Below are positions 32,837-40,515 of a stretch of 64,000 nucleotides of DNA, piece after piece. The stretch is from NCBI GenBank assembly GCA_018266295.1, contig JAFEAQ010000019.1, positions 1 through 64,000 of the forward strand, in the 5' to 3' direction. Position 1 is the first letter of the stretch. Each line of letters opens with the position of its first letter. Position numbers and translations under genes: made by a program. The notes beneath the pieces are model-generated. The model was not told the origin of the DNA, ran no database searches, and was given only the letters and a program-made list of their open reading frames with translations. The stretch comes from Bdellovibrionales bacterium. Its GTDB lineage: Bacteria > Bdellovibrionota > Bdellovibrionia > Bdellovibrionales > Bdellovibrionaceae.

Positions 32837-33832
32837 CTAAGAACTTTTCTCTCCTCGGACGATACAGCGGAAGCCCAAGTGAGACGTCGAAGTATCCGTC
32901 GGCTGTGCCATTCGCGCCGATGGACGATAGCGACGGCAATAGTTCGGCGCGCATAAGTGCGATCCGCCTTTCATCACCTTCCGTGGAATTTTTAAGTTCG
33001 CCTGTCTTGGATCATAGCTTTGATCTTGTTCGGGGCCGCGTGGATTTTTCGGGATACAGCAAGCCTTTTGCTTTTCATCAGGATGTCGGGGAGAGTACCA
33101 ATCGATGGTCCATTCCCACACATTGCCAATCATGTCGTAAAGACCGTAGTCATTTGCCGGAAAGGCGCCGATGGGAGAAGTGCCATCAAAGCCATCCTCC
33201 GAGGTATTTTGCCAGGGAAATTCTCCTTGCCACGTATTTGCCAAATGCTTTCCTGCGGGGATCAATTCATCGCCCCATGCGAACTCAAGGCCCTCTTTGC
33301 CTCCGCGAGCGGCGAATTCCCATTCCGCCTCGGTGGGAATTCTTTTGCCGGCCCACTTTGCATAAGCTTGAACATCACTCCATGCCACATGAACAACTGG
33401 GTGATCCATGTGGTCTTCGATAGTGCTACCGGGCCCTTGAGGATAACGCCAGTTGGCTCCCGGAATGAAGTGCCACCACTGATAAGGGTTGCGAAGATCC
33501 ACAGGACCGTGAGGCTTCACAAACACAACAGAAGAAGGAACCAGCATTTCGGGTTTTGCGCCGGGATACTTTTTTGGATCCACGGGTCTTTCGCAAAATG
33601 TGATGTGGCCGGTCTCGGCGACAAACTTTTCAAATTCACGATTCGTCACCAGTGCGGCGTCCATCCAAAAGCCATCGACGTGAACGCGATGGGCGGGGGC
33701 TTCTTCTGCATAGTGGTTATTGGAGCCCATAACGAAAGTTCCACCGGGAATCCAAACCATATTTGGAAACGGGGCTTTAGACCCCGTTTCTGTAGAGACA
33801 TGTGTGGGATCGGACTCAGTGATGCGCGCCAC
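32837..33832 (-). CDS. Formylglycine-generating enzyme (SUMF1 family)
   Basis: 331 residues. It oxidises a Cys of sulfatases to formylglycine. The family's start 'MVWIPGGTFVMGSNNHYAEE' (about 25-44), 'HPVVHVAWSDVQAYAKWAGK', 'RIPTEAEWEFAARGG' and the closing 'LGFRCIVRG' are clear. The catalytic pair is conserved as 'CAPNYC' (Cys294 and Cys299, matching the human C-x4-C), so this is likely a genuine FGE and not one of the catalytically different SUMF-fold proteins. There is no signal peptide, so it acts in the cytoplasm. Its start overlaps the sulfatase 3' end by 17 bases, which points to the sulfatase as its substrate. Confidence 0.93.
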   Translation of the reverse strand: MARITESDPTHVSTETGSKAPFPNMVWIPGGTFVMGSNNHYAEEAPAHRVHVDGFWMDAALVTNREFEKFVAETGHITFCERPVDPKKYPGAKPEMLVPSSVVFVKPHGPVDLRNPYQWWHFIPGANWRYPQGPGSTIEDHMDHPVVHVAWSDVQAYAKWAGKRIPTEAEWEFAARGGKEGLEFAWGDELIPAGKHLANTWQGEFPWQNTSEDGFDGTSPIGAFPANDYGLYDMIGNVWEWTIDWYSPRHPDEKQKACCIPKNPRGPEQDQSYDPRQANLKIPRKVMKGGSHLCAPNYCRRYRPSARMAQPTDTSTSHLGFRCIVRGEKSS

Positions 33833-35384
33833 TAGCGGACTCCTCTAGTTTGACCATGGCTTGATCGATGGTAAAGCTTGCCGGTTTTTGTTTTGGCGGA
33901 AATTCTTTTAAGCTCTTGGCAAATTCAGCCATGATCGATTGCGCAGCCAGGGCAATGTAGTCGTTTTCTAAGAACCAATCATAGTAGGTATTTGATGTAA
34001 TATCCGCGCGCTCATAAGGATCGGTACGAAGATTATAAATCATTGGAACCCGCAGAGGCACAAAAGGTTCCGCCCACACACCAAGAGTTCCTTGCATTCT
34101 CTGAACTAAGAAGCACACTTTCCAATTGTCGAAACGCAGAGCTACAACTTGTCCGTCATCATCAAAGTAGATAAACCCTTTGCGGGGACCTTTTTCTTCT
34201 TTGCCAGTGAGATACGGCAAGAAATTGAGACCATCGATGTGGACCTTAAAGTCTTTGCCATTGGCATGGTGCCCTTTTTTAAGTTTTTCGACGATCTGGT
34301 CATCTCCTGCCATGGCTAAGAATGTTGGTAGCCAATCATGGTGCTGAATAATTTCATTTGAGATAGACCCGGCGGCAATTTTTCCTGGCCAGCGAATCAC
34401 CATTGGTACGCGGAAGGCGCCTTCCCAGTTGGTGTTTTTCTCACTCCTAAAAGGCGTCATAGCGCCATCTGGCCAAGTGTTCATATGTGGGCCATTGTCA
34501 GTGGAATACATCACAAAGGTGTCTTCGGTTAAACCCCATTCGTCGAGAAGATTGAGCAGCTGACCGACGTTTTTATCATGATCAATCATCGTGTCGTGAT
34601 AAGGAGATTGCCATCGTCCCGCTTGACCAATGCTTTCCGGCTTTGTGTGAGTGCGTAAATGCATGTGCGTTGTGTTCACCCAGCAGAACCAAGGCTTACC
34701 GGCATCGGTTTGGCGCTTGATCCAATCGCATGCGTTTTGCACGAAATCATCATCGCAGGTTTCCATACGTTTTTTTGTTAAAGGTCCTGTGTCTTCGATC
34801 TTTTGTTTGCCGACGCGGCCAAAGCGTGGATCTTCGGTGGCATCGTCTTCTTCCGTGGCATAGCAGTGGAGCACACCACGCGGGCGGAAGCGACGATTGA
34901 ATTCTGGAAAGTCTTCTTGGCTCGGCCAGTTTGGACTTTCGGGATCTTCTTCGGCATTCAAGTGATAGAGATTACCGTAGAACTCATCAAAGCCATGGAC
35001 TGTTGGCAAATACTCATTGCGATCGCCTAAGTGGTTTTTGCCAAATTGGCCAGTAGCATAACCTTGTTCTTTGAGAAGATCGGCAATGGTTGGATCTCCG
35101 GCTTGCAGGCCGGCAGTGGCTCCCGGCACGCCCACTTTCGTAAGACCTGTGCGAATACCGCTTTGGCCAGTAATAAACGAAGCGCGGCCGGCAGTGCAGC
35201 TCTGCTCTCCGTAAGAGTCTGTAAATCTCATGCCTTCTTTAGCGATGCGATCAATGTTGGGTGTTTTATATCCCATGAGTCCATCACTGTAACAACTCAA
35301 GTTGGAAATTCCGATATCATCACCCCAAATCACGAGGATGTTAGGCCTTTTTTCGCTCTTGCCAGGAGTTTTCTTAGTAGCCAT
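33816..35384 (-). CDS. Arylsulfatase-type sulfatase
   Basis: 522 residues, alkaline-phosphatase fold. 'NILVIWGDDIGISNLSCYSD' holds the metal-binding Asp22-Asp23; the active site 'CTAGRAS' gives Cys63 as the residue turned into formylglycine (C-x-A-x-R form, a known variant of C-x-P-x-R). 'GYATGQFGKNHLGD' and 'VMYSTDNGPHMNTW' supply the other metal and substrate contacts. No signal peptide is seen, so a cytoplasmic enzyme is predicted. I chose the ATG at 35384 with GAAGGAGCTCCT directly before it; the frame up to 35444 is unsupported. It is the first gene of the operon and is overlapped by its presumed activating enzyme. The substrate is unknown. Confidence 0.93.
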   Translation of the reverse strand: MATKKTPGKSEKRPNILVIWGDDIGISNLSCYSDGLMGYKTPNIDRIAKEGMRFTDSYGEQSCTAGRASFITGQSGIRTGLTKVGVPGATAGLQAGDPTIADLLKEQGYATGQFGKNHLGDRNEYLPTVHGFDEFYGNLYHLNAEEDPESPNWPSQEDFPEFNRRFRPRGVLHCYATEEDDATEDPRFGRVGKQKIEDTGPLTKKRMETCDDDFVQNACDWIKRQTDAGKPWFCWVNTTHMHLRTHTKPESIGQAGRWQSPYHDTMIDHDKNVGQLLNLLDEWGLTEDTFVMYSTDNGPHMNTWPDGAMTPFRSEKNTNWEGAFRVPMVIRWPGKIAAGSISNEIIQHHDWLPTFLAMAGDDQIVEKLKKGHHANGKDFKVHIDGLNFLPYLTGKEEKGPRKGFIYFDDDGQVVALRFDNWKVCFLVQRMQGTLGVWAEPFVPLRVPMIYNLRTDPYERADITSNTYYDWFLENDYIALAAQSIMAEFAKSLKEFPPKQKPASFTIDQAMVKLEESASGAHH

Positions 35385-35447
35385 AGGAGCTCCTTCATTA
35401 AGGTAAGGTAGTTTGTGGTCGTGTTTGAAATAGGGTGAAGCCAAAAT

Positions 35448-35552
35448 TCAGAGCATTAAAGTTTTTTGTTTTGAGGTGCCAACAATCATTCTGAGCTCAA
35501 GCCTGGATCCAGCAAATGGCATTCGTTGAAAAACGATTTTAGTGAGATCCAT
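35448..35552 (-). CDS. Possible 34-residue peptide upstream of the sulfatase operon
   Basis: A short frame of 34 codons (start 'MDLTKIVFQRMPFAG', end 'SKQKTLML') has a good ribosome site, AAGGAAG, five bases before its ATG. It ends 63 bases before the sulfatase start. It could be a small leader or regulatory peptide, or chance. It does not resemble anything I know. A longer frame reaching 35711 overlaps the dipeptidase gene antisense and is not credible. Confidence 0.25.
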   Translation of the reverse strand: MDLTKIVFQRMPFAGSRLELRMIVGTSKQKTLML

Positions 35553-35601
35553 AGAGTCTTCCTTAGTTGACCTTTCAAATGGCACAGGTAGGATGTTTTC
35601 C

Positions 35602-36210
35602 ATGAACTCCTTCCTGCGCCAAATTGAATGGATTGAACAGAATTTTACTGAACTTAAAAACAATTCTGAAATTGTTTTGGATATGAAGTATTCGACAACC
35701 GATAACTTCATGAACGCCGATGTTTATGGCGGTTTCCATCGCTGCTTTATGGCGCCGGTGGCGGCAAAGATGCTGCTCAAGGCGTGTGAGGAGCTAAACG
35801 CCAAGCATCCGGATTTGCAGTTTCATATCTGGGACACGCTTCGCCCGCGCAGTATTCAGGCGCAATTCTATGATCATCTTAAAGGCACTCCGTTTCAGAA
35901 TTACGTGGCGGCACCGCAGCCGGGGTCACTGCATAATTTCGGAATGGCGATTGATCTGACATTGCAGACTCGCGATGGCGAGTTGCTGGATATGGGAACG
36001 GGTTTTGATGACTTCCGTGATTTGGCTCAGCCGAAGCTTGAAAAGCAGTTCCTTGCCTCGGGCGAACTGACAGAGGCGCAATATCAGAACCGGTTGCTTC
36101 TGCGAAGGCTTTTAGAATCTCAAGGATTTAAAGTTTTGGAACATGAATGGTGGCACTTCAATGCTTTGCCGAAAGAACAAGTCTACGGCCAGTTTCCAAT
36201 TTTAGAATAA
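35602..36210 (+). CDS. ddpX: D-Ala-D-Ala dipeptidase, VanX/DdpX family (peptidase M15D)
   Basis: 202 residues, the VanX length. Zn-binding motifs are 'SLHNFGMAIDLTL' (SxHxxGxAxD) near residue 117 and 'EHEWWHFN' (ExxH) near 190; 'WDTLRPRSIQAQFYDHL' has the substrate-binding Arg. The family hydrolyses D-Ala-D-Ala dipeptides, either for vancomycin resistance or for recycling of cell-wall fragments. No signal peptide is present, so it acts in the cytoplasm. No vanH or ligase gene lies nearby, so recycling of self or prey peptidoglycan is more likely; this is inference. The start is the ATG before 'NSFLRQIEW'; an in-frame ATG at 35593 is an alternative. Confidence 0.9.
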   Translation: MNSFLRQIEWIEQNFTELKNNSEIVLDMKYSTTDNFMNADVYGGFHRCFMAPVAAKMLLKACEELNAKHPDLQFHIWDTLRPRSIQAQFYDHLKGTPFQNYVAAPQPGSLHNFGMAIDLTLQTRDGELLDMGTGFDDFRDLAQPKLEKQFLASGELTEAQYQNRLLLRRLLESQGFKVLEHEWWHFNALPKEQVYGQFPILE

Positions 36211-37437
36211 CTAGCGCACAGGGATCGCGAGACCGCAGAGATAGCCGCCGGTATTATCGATCTTCTTCTCGAAAATCTTTTGGCTTGAAACGTACCCGAG
36301 CTGGGCGTTGAAAGTCATTTTGTAAGCTACGACATTTTCGGCAGTTGAAGAATTCATACCGACAACGGCGTAAAGGCCGTCCTCGGTAATTTCCAAGGCG
36401 CGCGGCAGGCTTTGTGTGACCGGAATACTGAAGGACTGGCGGATTGTATCGACAACGCCTGTGGTTGTGATCGGGAGGCCATAGATGGCTTCTTTGCCGG
36501 CCTCGCGAGCCGTTGCCATCACATAGCGATAAGCATGATTCACTTTTAAATCACCACCGGTCAGCGGCATCGCCAGCGATCCGACATCGGTATAGATGAA
36601 CGAAGCACCAGAAGGAGTCACCGAGAAAATGCGAATATAGCTGTTGCCAGTCGAGGCCTCTGTGGCGACAAAGACTTTATCGTAAGTGCTATCGTAAACA
36701 ACCGTGCGGGGCGCGGTCACCATAATGCTAGTGAGAGCGGTGAGACCGCTGATCTCGCTAAAACTGTAAACGTCGATCTTGTTATTGCCAAGATTGGCGA
36801 CATACAAAAGTTTTCTTACGCTGTCATAGCTTGAAGAGTGGGTTTTGGCGTTTGCACCGAAAGCGACAGACTGACTCGGAGTGAGTTGAGCCATGTTGTC
36901 ATTCAGTAGCACATGATCCAAGCTGCCGCGATTATAGCTTGCTCCGAAAAGACTGAAGCCGCCTTGCGTGCGTGGTTGCACCGTCAGGTGAACAATCTGT
37001 GAAGAGAAACTTGGGAAAATAGTTTTCGAAGTGATAGAACCGTTTGCCGTACTATAATCAAAGAGCTGCAGAACAGCTCCATCGGCGTCAGCGGCAAAAA
37101 CAGTATTAACAGGTTGGTGGTAACTCAGCCAGCCGATGGTTGTGCCAGCAAAGTCTGTCGAAGCCATTTGAGTCATCACACCGGTCTTGTGATCAAGTTC
37201 GAGGATATCAACGCCACGGCTACGACCGTAATAGAAGCGAGTTTTAAGTAATGGCGAAGTCGTACCTGGATTTGAAGGGGAGTCTGGAGTTTGTGAACCA
37301 AGATCCGTCTGTGAAAGAGCTTGGGTCGCATCTTGAAGCTGAAAGCCCGTCCCGCTGCAATTCTGGAAAAGCACAAACAGGAGTGCCCCGAGGAATGCGA
37401 ACTCAAAAATACGGAAACGTCGACGTCTCAGCCCCAT
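36211..37437 (-). CDS. Beta-propeller lipoprotein (lactonase/YncE-like fold)
   Basis: 408 residues. A lipoprotein signal: Arg-rich start, a hydrophobic run and lipobox 'FQNCSG' (Cys near 27). The mature protein has repeats of about 45 residues, each a propeller blade: 'TRFYYGRSRGVDILELDHKT', 'RKLLYVANLGNNKIDVYSF', 'DKVFVATEASTGNSYIRIFS', and 'LPRALEITEDGLYAVVGMN'. This is the seven-bladed propeller of the lactonase/YncE group. Catalytic residues of 6-phosphogluconolactonases are not evident, so a binding role in the envelope is as likely. It is convergent with ddpX, with stop codons one base apart, and has its own promoter region at 37438-37550. Confidence 0.78.
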   Translation of the reverse strand: MGLRRRRFRIFEFAFLGALLFVLFQNCSGTGFQLQDATQALSQTDLGSQTPDSPSNPGTTSPLLKTRFYYGRSRGVDILELDHKTGVMTQMASTDFAGTTIGWLSYHQPVNTVFAADADGAVLQLFDYSTANGSITSKTIFPSFSSQIVHLTVQPRTQGGFSLFGASYNRGSLDHVLLNDNMAQLTPSQSVAFGANAKTHSSSYDSVRKLLYVANLGNNKIDVYSFSEISGLTALTSIMVTAPRTVVYDSTYDKVFVATEASTGNSYIRIFSVTPSGASFIYTDVGSLAMPLTGGDLKVNHAYRYVMATAREAGKEAIYGLPITTTGVVDTIRQSFSIPVTQSLPRALEITEDGLYAVVGMNSSTAENVVAYKMTFNAQLGYVSSQKIFEKKIDNTGGYLCGLAIPVR

Positions 37438-37550
37438 TCTTAGATTCTACTGGAGCCTGTGTGTTTCCACATCTAAATCTCGTTTTGAGATGGGGATTTC
37501 GTCATGGTGCCGCAATAAAGATGGGATCTTTACCAGGATAAAATACACCC

Positions 37551-37709
37551 ATGAAAGTCCTTATCATTTTGGTCACTATGACGATGAGTTTTACTGACTG
37601 TAATAAGCCGCGAGAGCCAGCTACCCCGGTTTCTGAGAAGCTGTCTGAGTCGTCGTTGCTGTCGCAGACGGCACCTGAGGTTTTGCCTCTGGTTGTGGTC
37701 GGTGACTAA
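37551..37709 (+). CDS. Possible 52-residue lipoprotein overlapping the FMN reductase 3' end
   Basis: A short frame encodes 'MKVLIILVTMTMSFTDCNKP' plus a Pro/Ser-rich tail ending 'LPLVVVGD'. The signal and a Cys at residue 17 look like a small lipoprotein, but the lipobox 'FTDC' is unusual (Asp before Cys). The last 89 bases are antisense to the low-complexity tail of the reductase gene. A weak AGGA lies 17 bases upstream. Its codon use in the tail is dictated by the opposite frame, so it may be chance. Confidence 0.3.
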   Translation: MKVLIILVTMTMSFTDCNKPREPATPVSEKLSESSLLSQTAPEVLPLVVVGD

Positions 37710-38250
37710 CATAGTCCGCATACTCGACGAACTTTTTCACAAGCTTTTCGAGAGTGCCATGCATGCGTTCATCTTTGAGCTCATCATGTTCGTCAAAGGC
37801 TTTATTTGCTTGAGCCACACCAAGCATTTCTGGATAAACGAAAGCGCCGAGGTACTCGAGCGGCTGGCGCACTTGCCACATTCCACGATTCGTCCCCACC
37901 ATGCCTGGGGATGCACCCATGATCAGAACTTGCTTACCAGCCCATGGAACCGGGTTCACACGGGAGCTCCAGTCGATGGCATTTTTCAAAGTACCGGGAA
38001 TGCCGGAGTTGTATTCGGGACTTGCAATGATGATGGCATCAGCCGCGGCGATGTCTTTAATAAATTTCTGAGCAGCATCAGGGATGCCGGAGTCGGTTTC
38101 AAGATCGCCATGATAAAGCGGCATTATGTAATCGTTGAATTCTTTGAGCTCCACCTCATGGCCGGCCGGCAGCATTTTGTGAGCGTTACGAATCAATTTT
38201 TTATTCAGGGAATCTCTGCGGAAAGAAGCCGCAAACATTAAGATTTTCAT
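37621..38250 (-). CDS. NADPH-dependent FMN reductase family protein
   Basis: 209 residues. Flavodoxin-like fold: 'MKILMFAASFRRDSLNKKLI' with the FMN phosphate loop 'SFRRDSLN', then 'ADAIIIASPEYNSGIPGTLK' (the PEYN flavin contact) and 'KQVLIMGASPGMVGTNRG'. Such enzymes reduce quinones, chromate, azo dyes or FMN at the cost of NADPH. The last 30 residues ('PQPEAKPQVPSATATTTQTA' region) are a low-complexity tail outside the fold. It is a single gene whose start lies near 85 gene-free bases (38251-38335). Confidence 0.9.
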   Translation of the reverse strand: MKILMFAASFRRDSLNKKLIRNAHKMLPAGHEVELKEFNDYIMPLYHGDLETDSGIPDAAQKFIKDIAAADAIIIASPEYNSGIPGTLKNAIDWSSRVNPVPWAGKQVLIMGASPGMVGTNRGMWQVRQPLEYLGAFVYPEMLGVAQANKAFDEHDELKDERMHGTLEKLVKKFVEYADYVSHRPQPEAKPQVPSATATTTQTASQKPG

Positions 38251-38335
38251 AGATGGTCCTCCGGTTCGCTTCGTGCAAACAGGAGGATAAATTAATTTAC
38301 CTAATCCGTCAGTAAATTTATATATGACGAAATTT

Positions 38336-39094
38336 TCAAATTCGGAACTTCACAAGGGCAACGAGTGCCAGCGTCGCGAGGCTCAGACCGATATTCACTT
38401 TGTGGCACAGAGTCTCGAGTTTTTGTTCGTAATTCTTGTCGCGGCTGACTTGGCGCGGATCCGCTTTAATGCGCTCCAAGGAGTGGCGGAAATAAAACGG
38501 GTAAAGGAAATAGAAGGAAATTGCTTTCACGTGGGCGCGCGGCAAATAACTGCGATTATGAGCAAGGACGTGATCGAGCGCCAGGGCCCGAGTACGGAAT
38601 TTCATGAACTCTTTGGACTGGGTCAGATCCGAACGGTGAAAGTGTAAAGTATCGAGAATGTAGTCCAGCCGTTCGAGATGAATCGGAAAGTGGTAAGACA
38701 CTCCGTTATGCAAAACCATATAGAAACCATAAACACCTTGGCTGTGACCGAAGCGAATGGCTTGAACATCGGTGAAATTAAAACTGACGCCTCCGGCCTC
38801 TTTGATTTCATAGATCACGCGCTCGCCATGCAGATGCACGCGCAGACTTGAAGTCTCGTGCATCACCCAGGCGATGTAACCTGTGATTGAAAAAAACAAA
38901 ACCTCAAACAGGCAGCTCCAGTGAAGGACGGCTCTAAATTGCAGCTTCATCAGCGGCAACAAAACATCCATCAATACAAAGAAGCCTGAGCAGAGAGCGA
39001 GAGCCATAAATGTATAGAGGAAAGAGGTTTCAGAGAAGCGAGTTCCCAGCGATCGTGAAAGTCCGCTTCGGCCATTGAATTCGATGGAAGGCAT
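38336..39094 (-). CDS. Membrane protein of unknown function
   Basis: 252 residues from the ATG at 39094, which has GGAA nine bases upstream. Longer starts exist: an ATG at 39109 and a TTG at 39169. Two TM segments near residues 25-45 ('FMALALCSGFFVLMDVLLPL') and 55-75 ('FEVLFFSITGYIAWVM') are followed by a beta-rich soluble domain resembling a PH-like fold ('LRVHLHGERVIYEIKEAGGV', 'YGFYMVLHNGVSYHFPI'). A final hydrophobic helix ('IGLSLATLALVALVKF') precedes the C terminus. I do not recognise the family. It is monocistronic or the end of a run with the methyltransferase at 39227, whose 3' hairpin separates the two. Confidence 0.7.
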   Translation of the reverse strand: MPSIEFNGRSGLSRSLGTRFSETSFLYTFMALALCSGFFVLMDVLLPLMKLQFRAVLHWSCLFEVLFFSITGYIAWVMHETSSLRVHLHGERVIYEIKEAGGVSFNFTDVQAIRFGHSQGVYGFYMVLHNGVSYHFPIHLERLDYILDTLHFHRSDLTQSKEFMKFRTRALALDHVLAHNRSYLPRAHVKAISFYFLYPFYFRHSLERIKADPRQVSRDKNYEQKLETLCHKVNIGLSLATLALVALVKFRI

Positions 39095-39199
39095 AAGGTT
39101 GATTTCCATATAATTCAACGATAGCAGGGAAAAGACGCGTATTTCCAGAGGCGAAAATTTCTTTCTCAAACTGGGATCACGACCCTGTTAGCCCCAAGA

Positions 39200-39226
39200 A
39201 CAGCTGTCAGCGCGGATGACAGCTGT
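39200..39226 (-). terminator. Perfect hairpin directly after the methyltransferase stop
   Basis: Arms ACAGCTGTCA and TGACAGCTGT (10 of 10 pairs) enclose a 7-base loop. It begins at the base after the TAG stop of the minus-strand methyltransferase. On that strand it is followed by TTCTTGGGG, a weak T tract, so it could be a partial terminator or a 3'-end protector. Confidence 0.5.
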
Positions 39227-40048
39227 CTAAGTTCGTGCGCGGGCTTGAACGAAAGAATAAAAGAAGACGGCGTTCGGATCGCCGGCGACTTTCGACATTT
39301 CCACTTTCATTCCTTCGACCACATCCTTAGAAACACAGCCCGCTTGGATCAATTGATCGCTGGCGCTGAGAAGTAATTCCGTCCAATACTCCACACAGTC
39401 CTTACGGGCTTGCGGATAGCGATTGTCGAGGAACCAGGTTTTGATCTCTGTATGGATGTCTTGATACCCCAGTTGCATCAGGAAGTTTCCGAGCTTCGCG
39501 CCCACGAAAGGATCCCCCTTTTGGGCAAGTTGATATTCATTGAAGGCCATCCAGTACTTCCACACATTCGGAGAGTAGGGGCCCAAGAAGAACGATGAGT
39601 TCATGACTTCAGTAATATAGATCACCGAGCCCGGGCGCAGAACGCGGCGGACTTCCGACAGTACACGGATAGGATCCGGCACATGTTCCAGTATCCAGCA
39701 AAGGAACGCGCCATCAAATGAGTTCGCATCAAACTCCATTGCGGTGGCATCCATCTCGCGCAGATCAAAACGCCCTTGGGCATACGGAGTTTTTGCAAGG
39801 TTGTGCTGAGCGACCGCCAATTGTTTTGTGCTTCGGTCAATGCCTGTCAGAGTCAGATCCGGAAAGCGACGAAGAATGATTTCACTCTGCGCGCCGACGC
39901 CACAGCCGACTTCCAGCAAATCAGTGACGTTGGAAAGATTGATGTTCTGGTAAACAGTGTACTCACCGAAGTGAGCTTGTTTGCGCAGACGTTGTTGTTC
40001 TTCTTCGGAAAAGCCATGAAGGTAAGGGAATGCATTTGATTCAGACAT
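39227..40048 (-). CDS. Class I SAM-dependent methyltransferase
   Basis: 273 residues, cytoplasmic. SAM-binding motif I is 'DLLEVGCGVGAQSEIILRRF' near residues 43-62, followed by 'LTGIDRSTKQLAVAQHNL', 'REMDATAMEFDANSFDGAFL' and 'WILEHVPDPIRVLSEVRRVL'. This is the UbiE/COQ5-like or Methyltransf_11/25 layout. The C-terminal half (from 'VMNSSFFLGPYSPNVWKYW') is helical and could cap the substrate. The substrate is not evident. It stands alone, with 98 gene-free bases downstream of its neighbour at 40147 that include a 12-bp palindrome. Confidence 0.88.
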   Translation of the reverse strand: MSESNAFPYLHGFSEEEQQRLRKQAHFGEYTVYQNINLSNVTDLLEVGCGVGAQSEIILRRFPDLTLTGIDRSTKQLAVAQHNLAKTPYAQGRFDLREMDATAMEFDANSFDGAFLCWILEHVPDPIRVLSEVRRVLRPGSVIYITEVMNSSFFLGPYSPNVWKYWMAFNEYQLAQKGDPFVGAKLGNFLMQLGYQDIHTEIKTWFLDNRYPQARKDCVEYWTELLLSASDQLIQAGCVSKDVVEGMKVEMSKVAGDPNAVFFYSFVQARART

Positions 40049-40146
40049 GGCGCTATCTTACTCCCAGCTCGTGGTGGCTGCAAAGGTCGACGCGTCCCGT
40101 GTCGTAAGGCAAAAGGCAGACCTAGGTCTAGTGTCGGGTTGCAAAA

Positions 40147-40515
40147 CTATTTCTTTCTAGGGGACCCCAACTCAAGGGCTTGCACACGGATTGCCGAAAA
40201 ATTTTCGCAAGTTTTTATGACGGATTTGTCCTTACAGGAAGCATAGACTTTTTTACGGAGTTCACTCCAAGCTTCTTCGTTTTTTGAAGCTCCAAGCAAT
40301 TGATCTTTCTTCATGCTTTTTAGGGATGGGATTTGTTCCAAGGCTGGCCCCAGCTTCCCTATGTAGAAAGCTTTTTGTTCTTTGCTGAGATCTTTGAACT
40401 CATCGTAAGAAGAGAGCCAGAACGGCGGCTCCGACATATCTAAACCAGCAGGCTCCGCCGCCCGCACGGAAGTCATTGTCAGGAGAAGTGCCAATACCAG
40501 CCAGAGTATTTTCAT
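40147..40515 (-). CDS. Small secreted protein of unknown function
   Basis: 122 residues. A signal peptide ends near residue 19 ('LLLTMTSVRAAEP'). The mature protein is Lys/Glu-rich and helical with two cysteines ('ASCKDKSVIKTCENF') that could pair in the periplasm. No family is recognised. The ATG shares a base with the stop codon of the 3D-domain gene upstream, so the pair is coupled and probably works in the same envelope compartment. Confidence 0.72.
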   Translation of the reverse strand: MKILWLVLALLLTMTSVRAAEPAGLDMSEPPFWLSSYDEFKDLSKEQKAFYIGKLGPALEQIPSLKSMKKDQLLGASKNEEAWSELRKKVYASCKDKSVIKTCENFSAIRVQALELGSPRKK

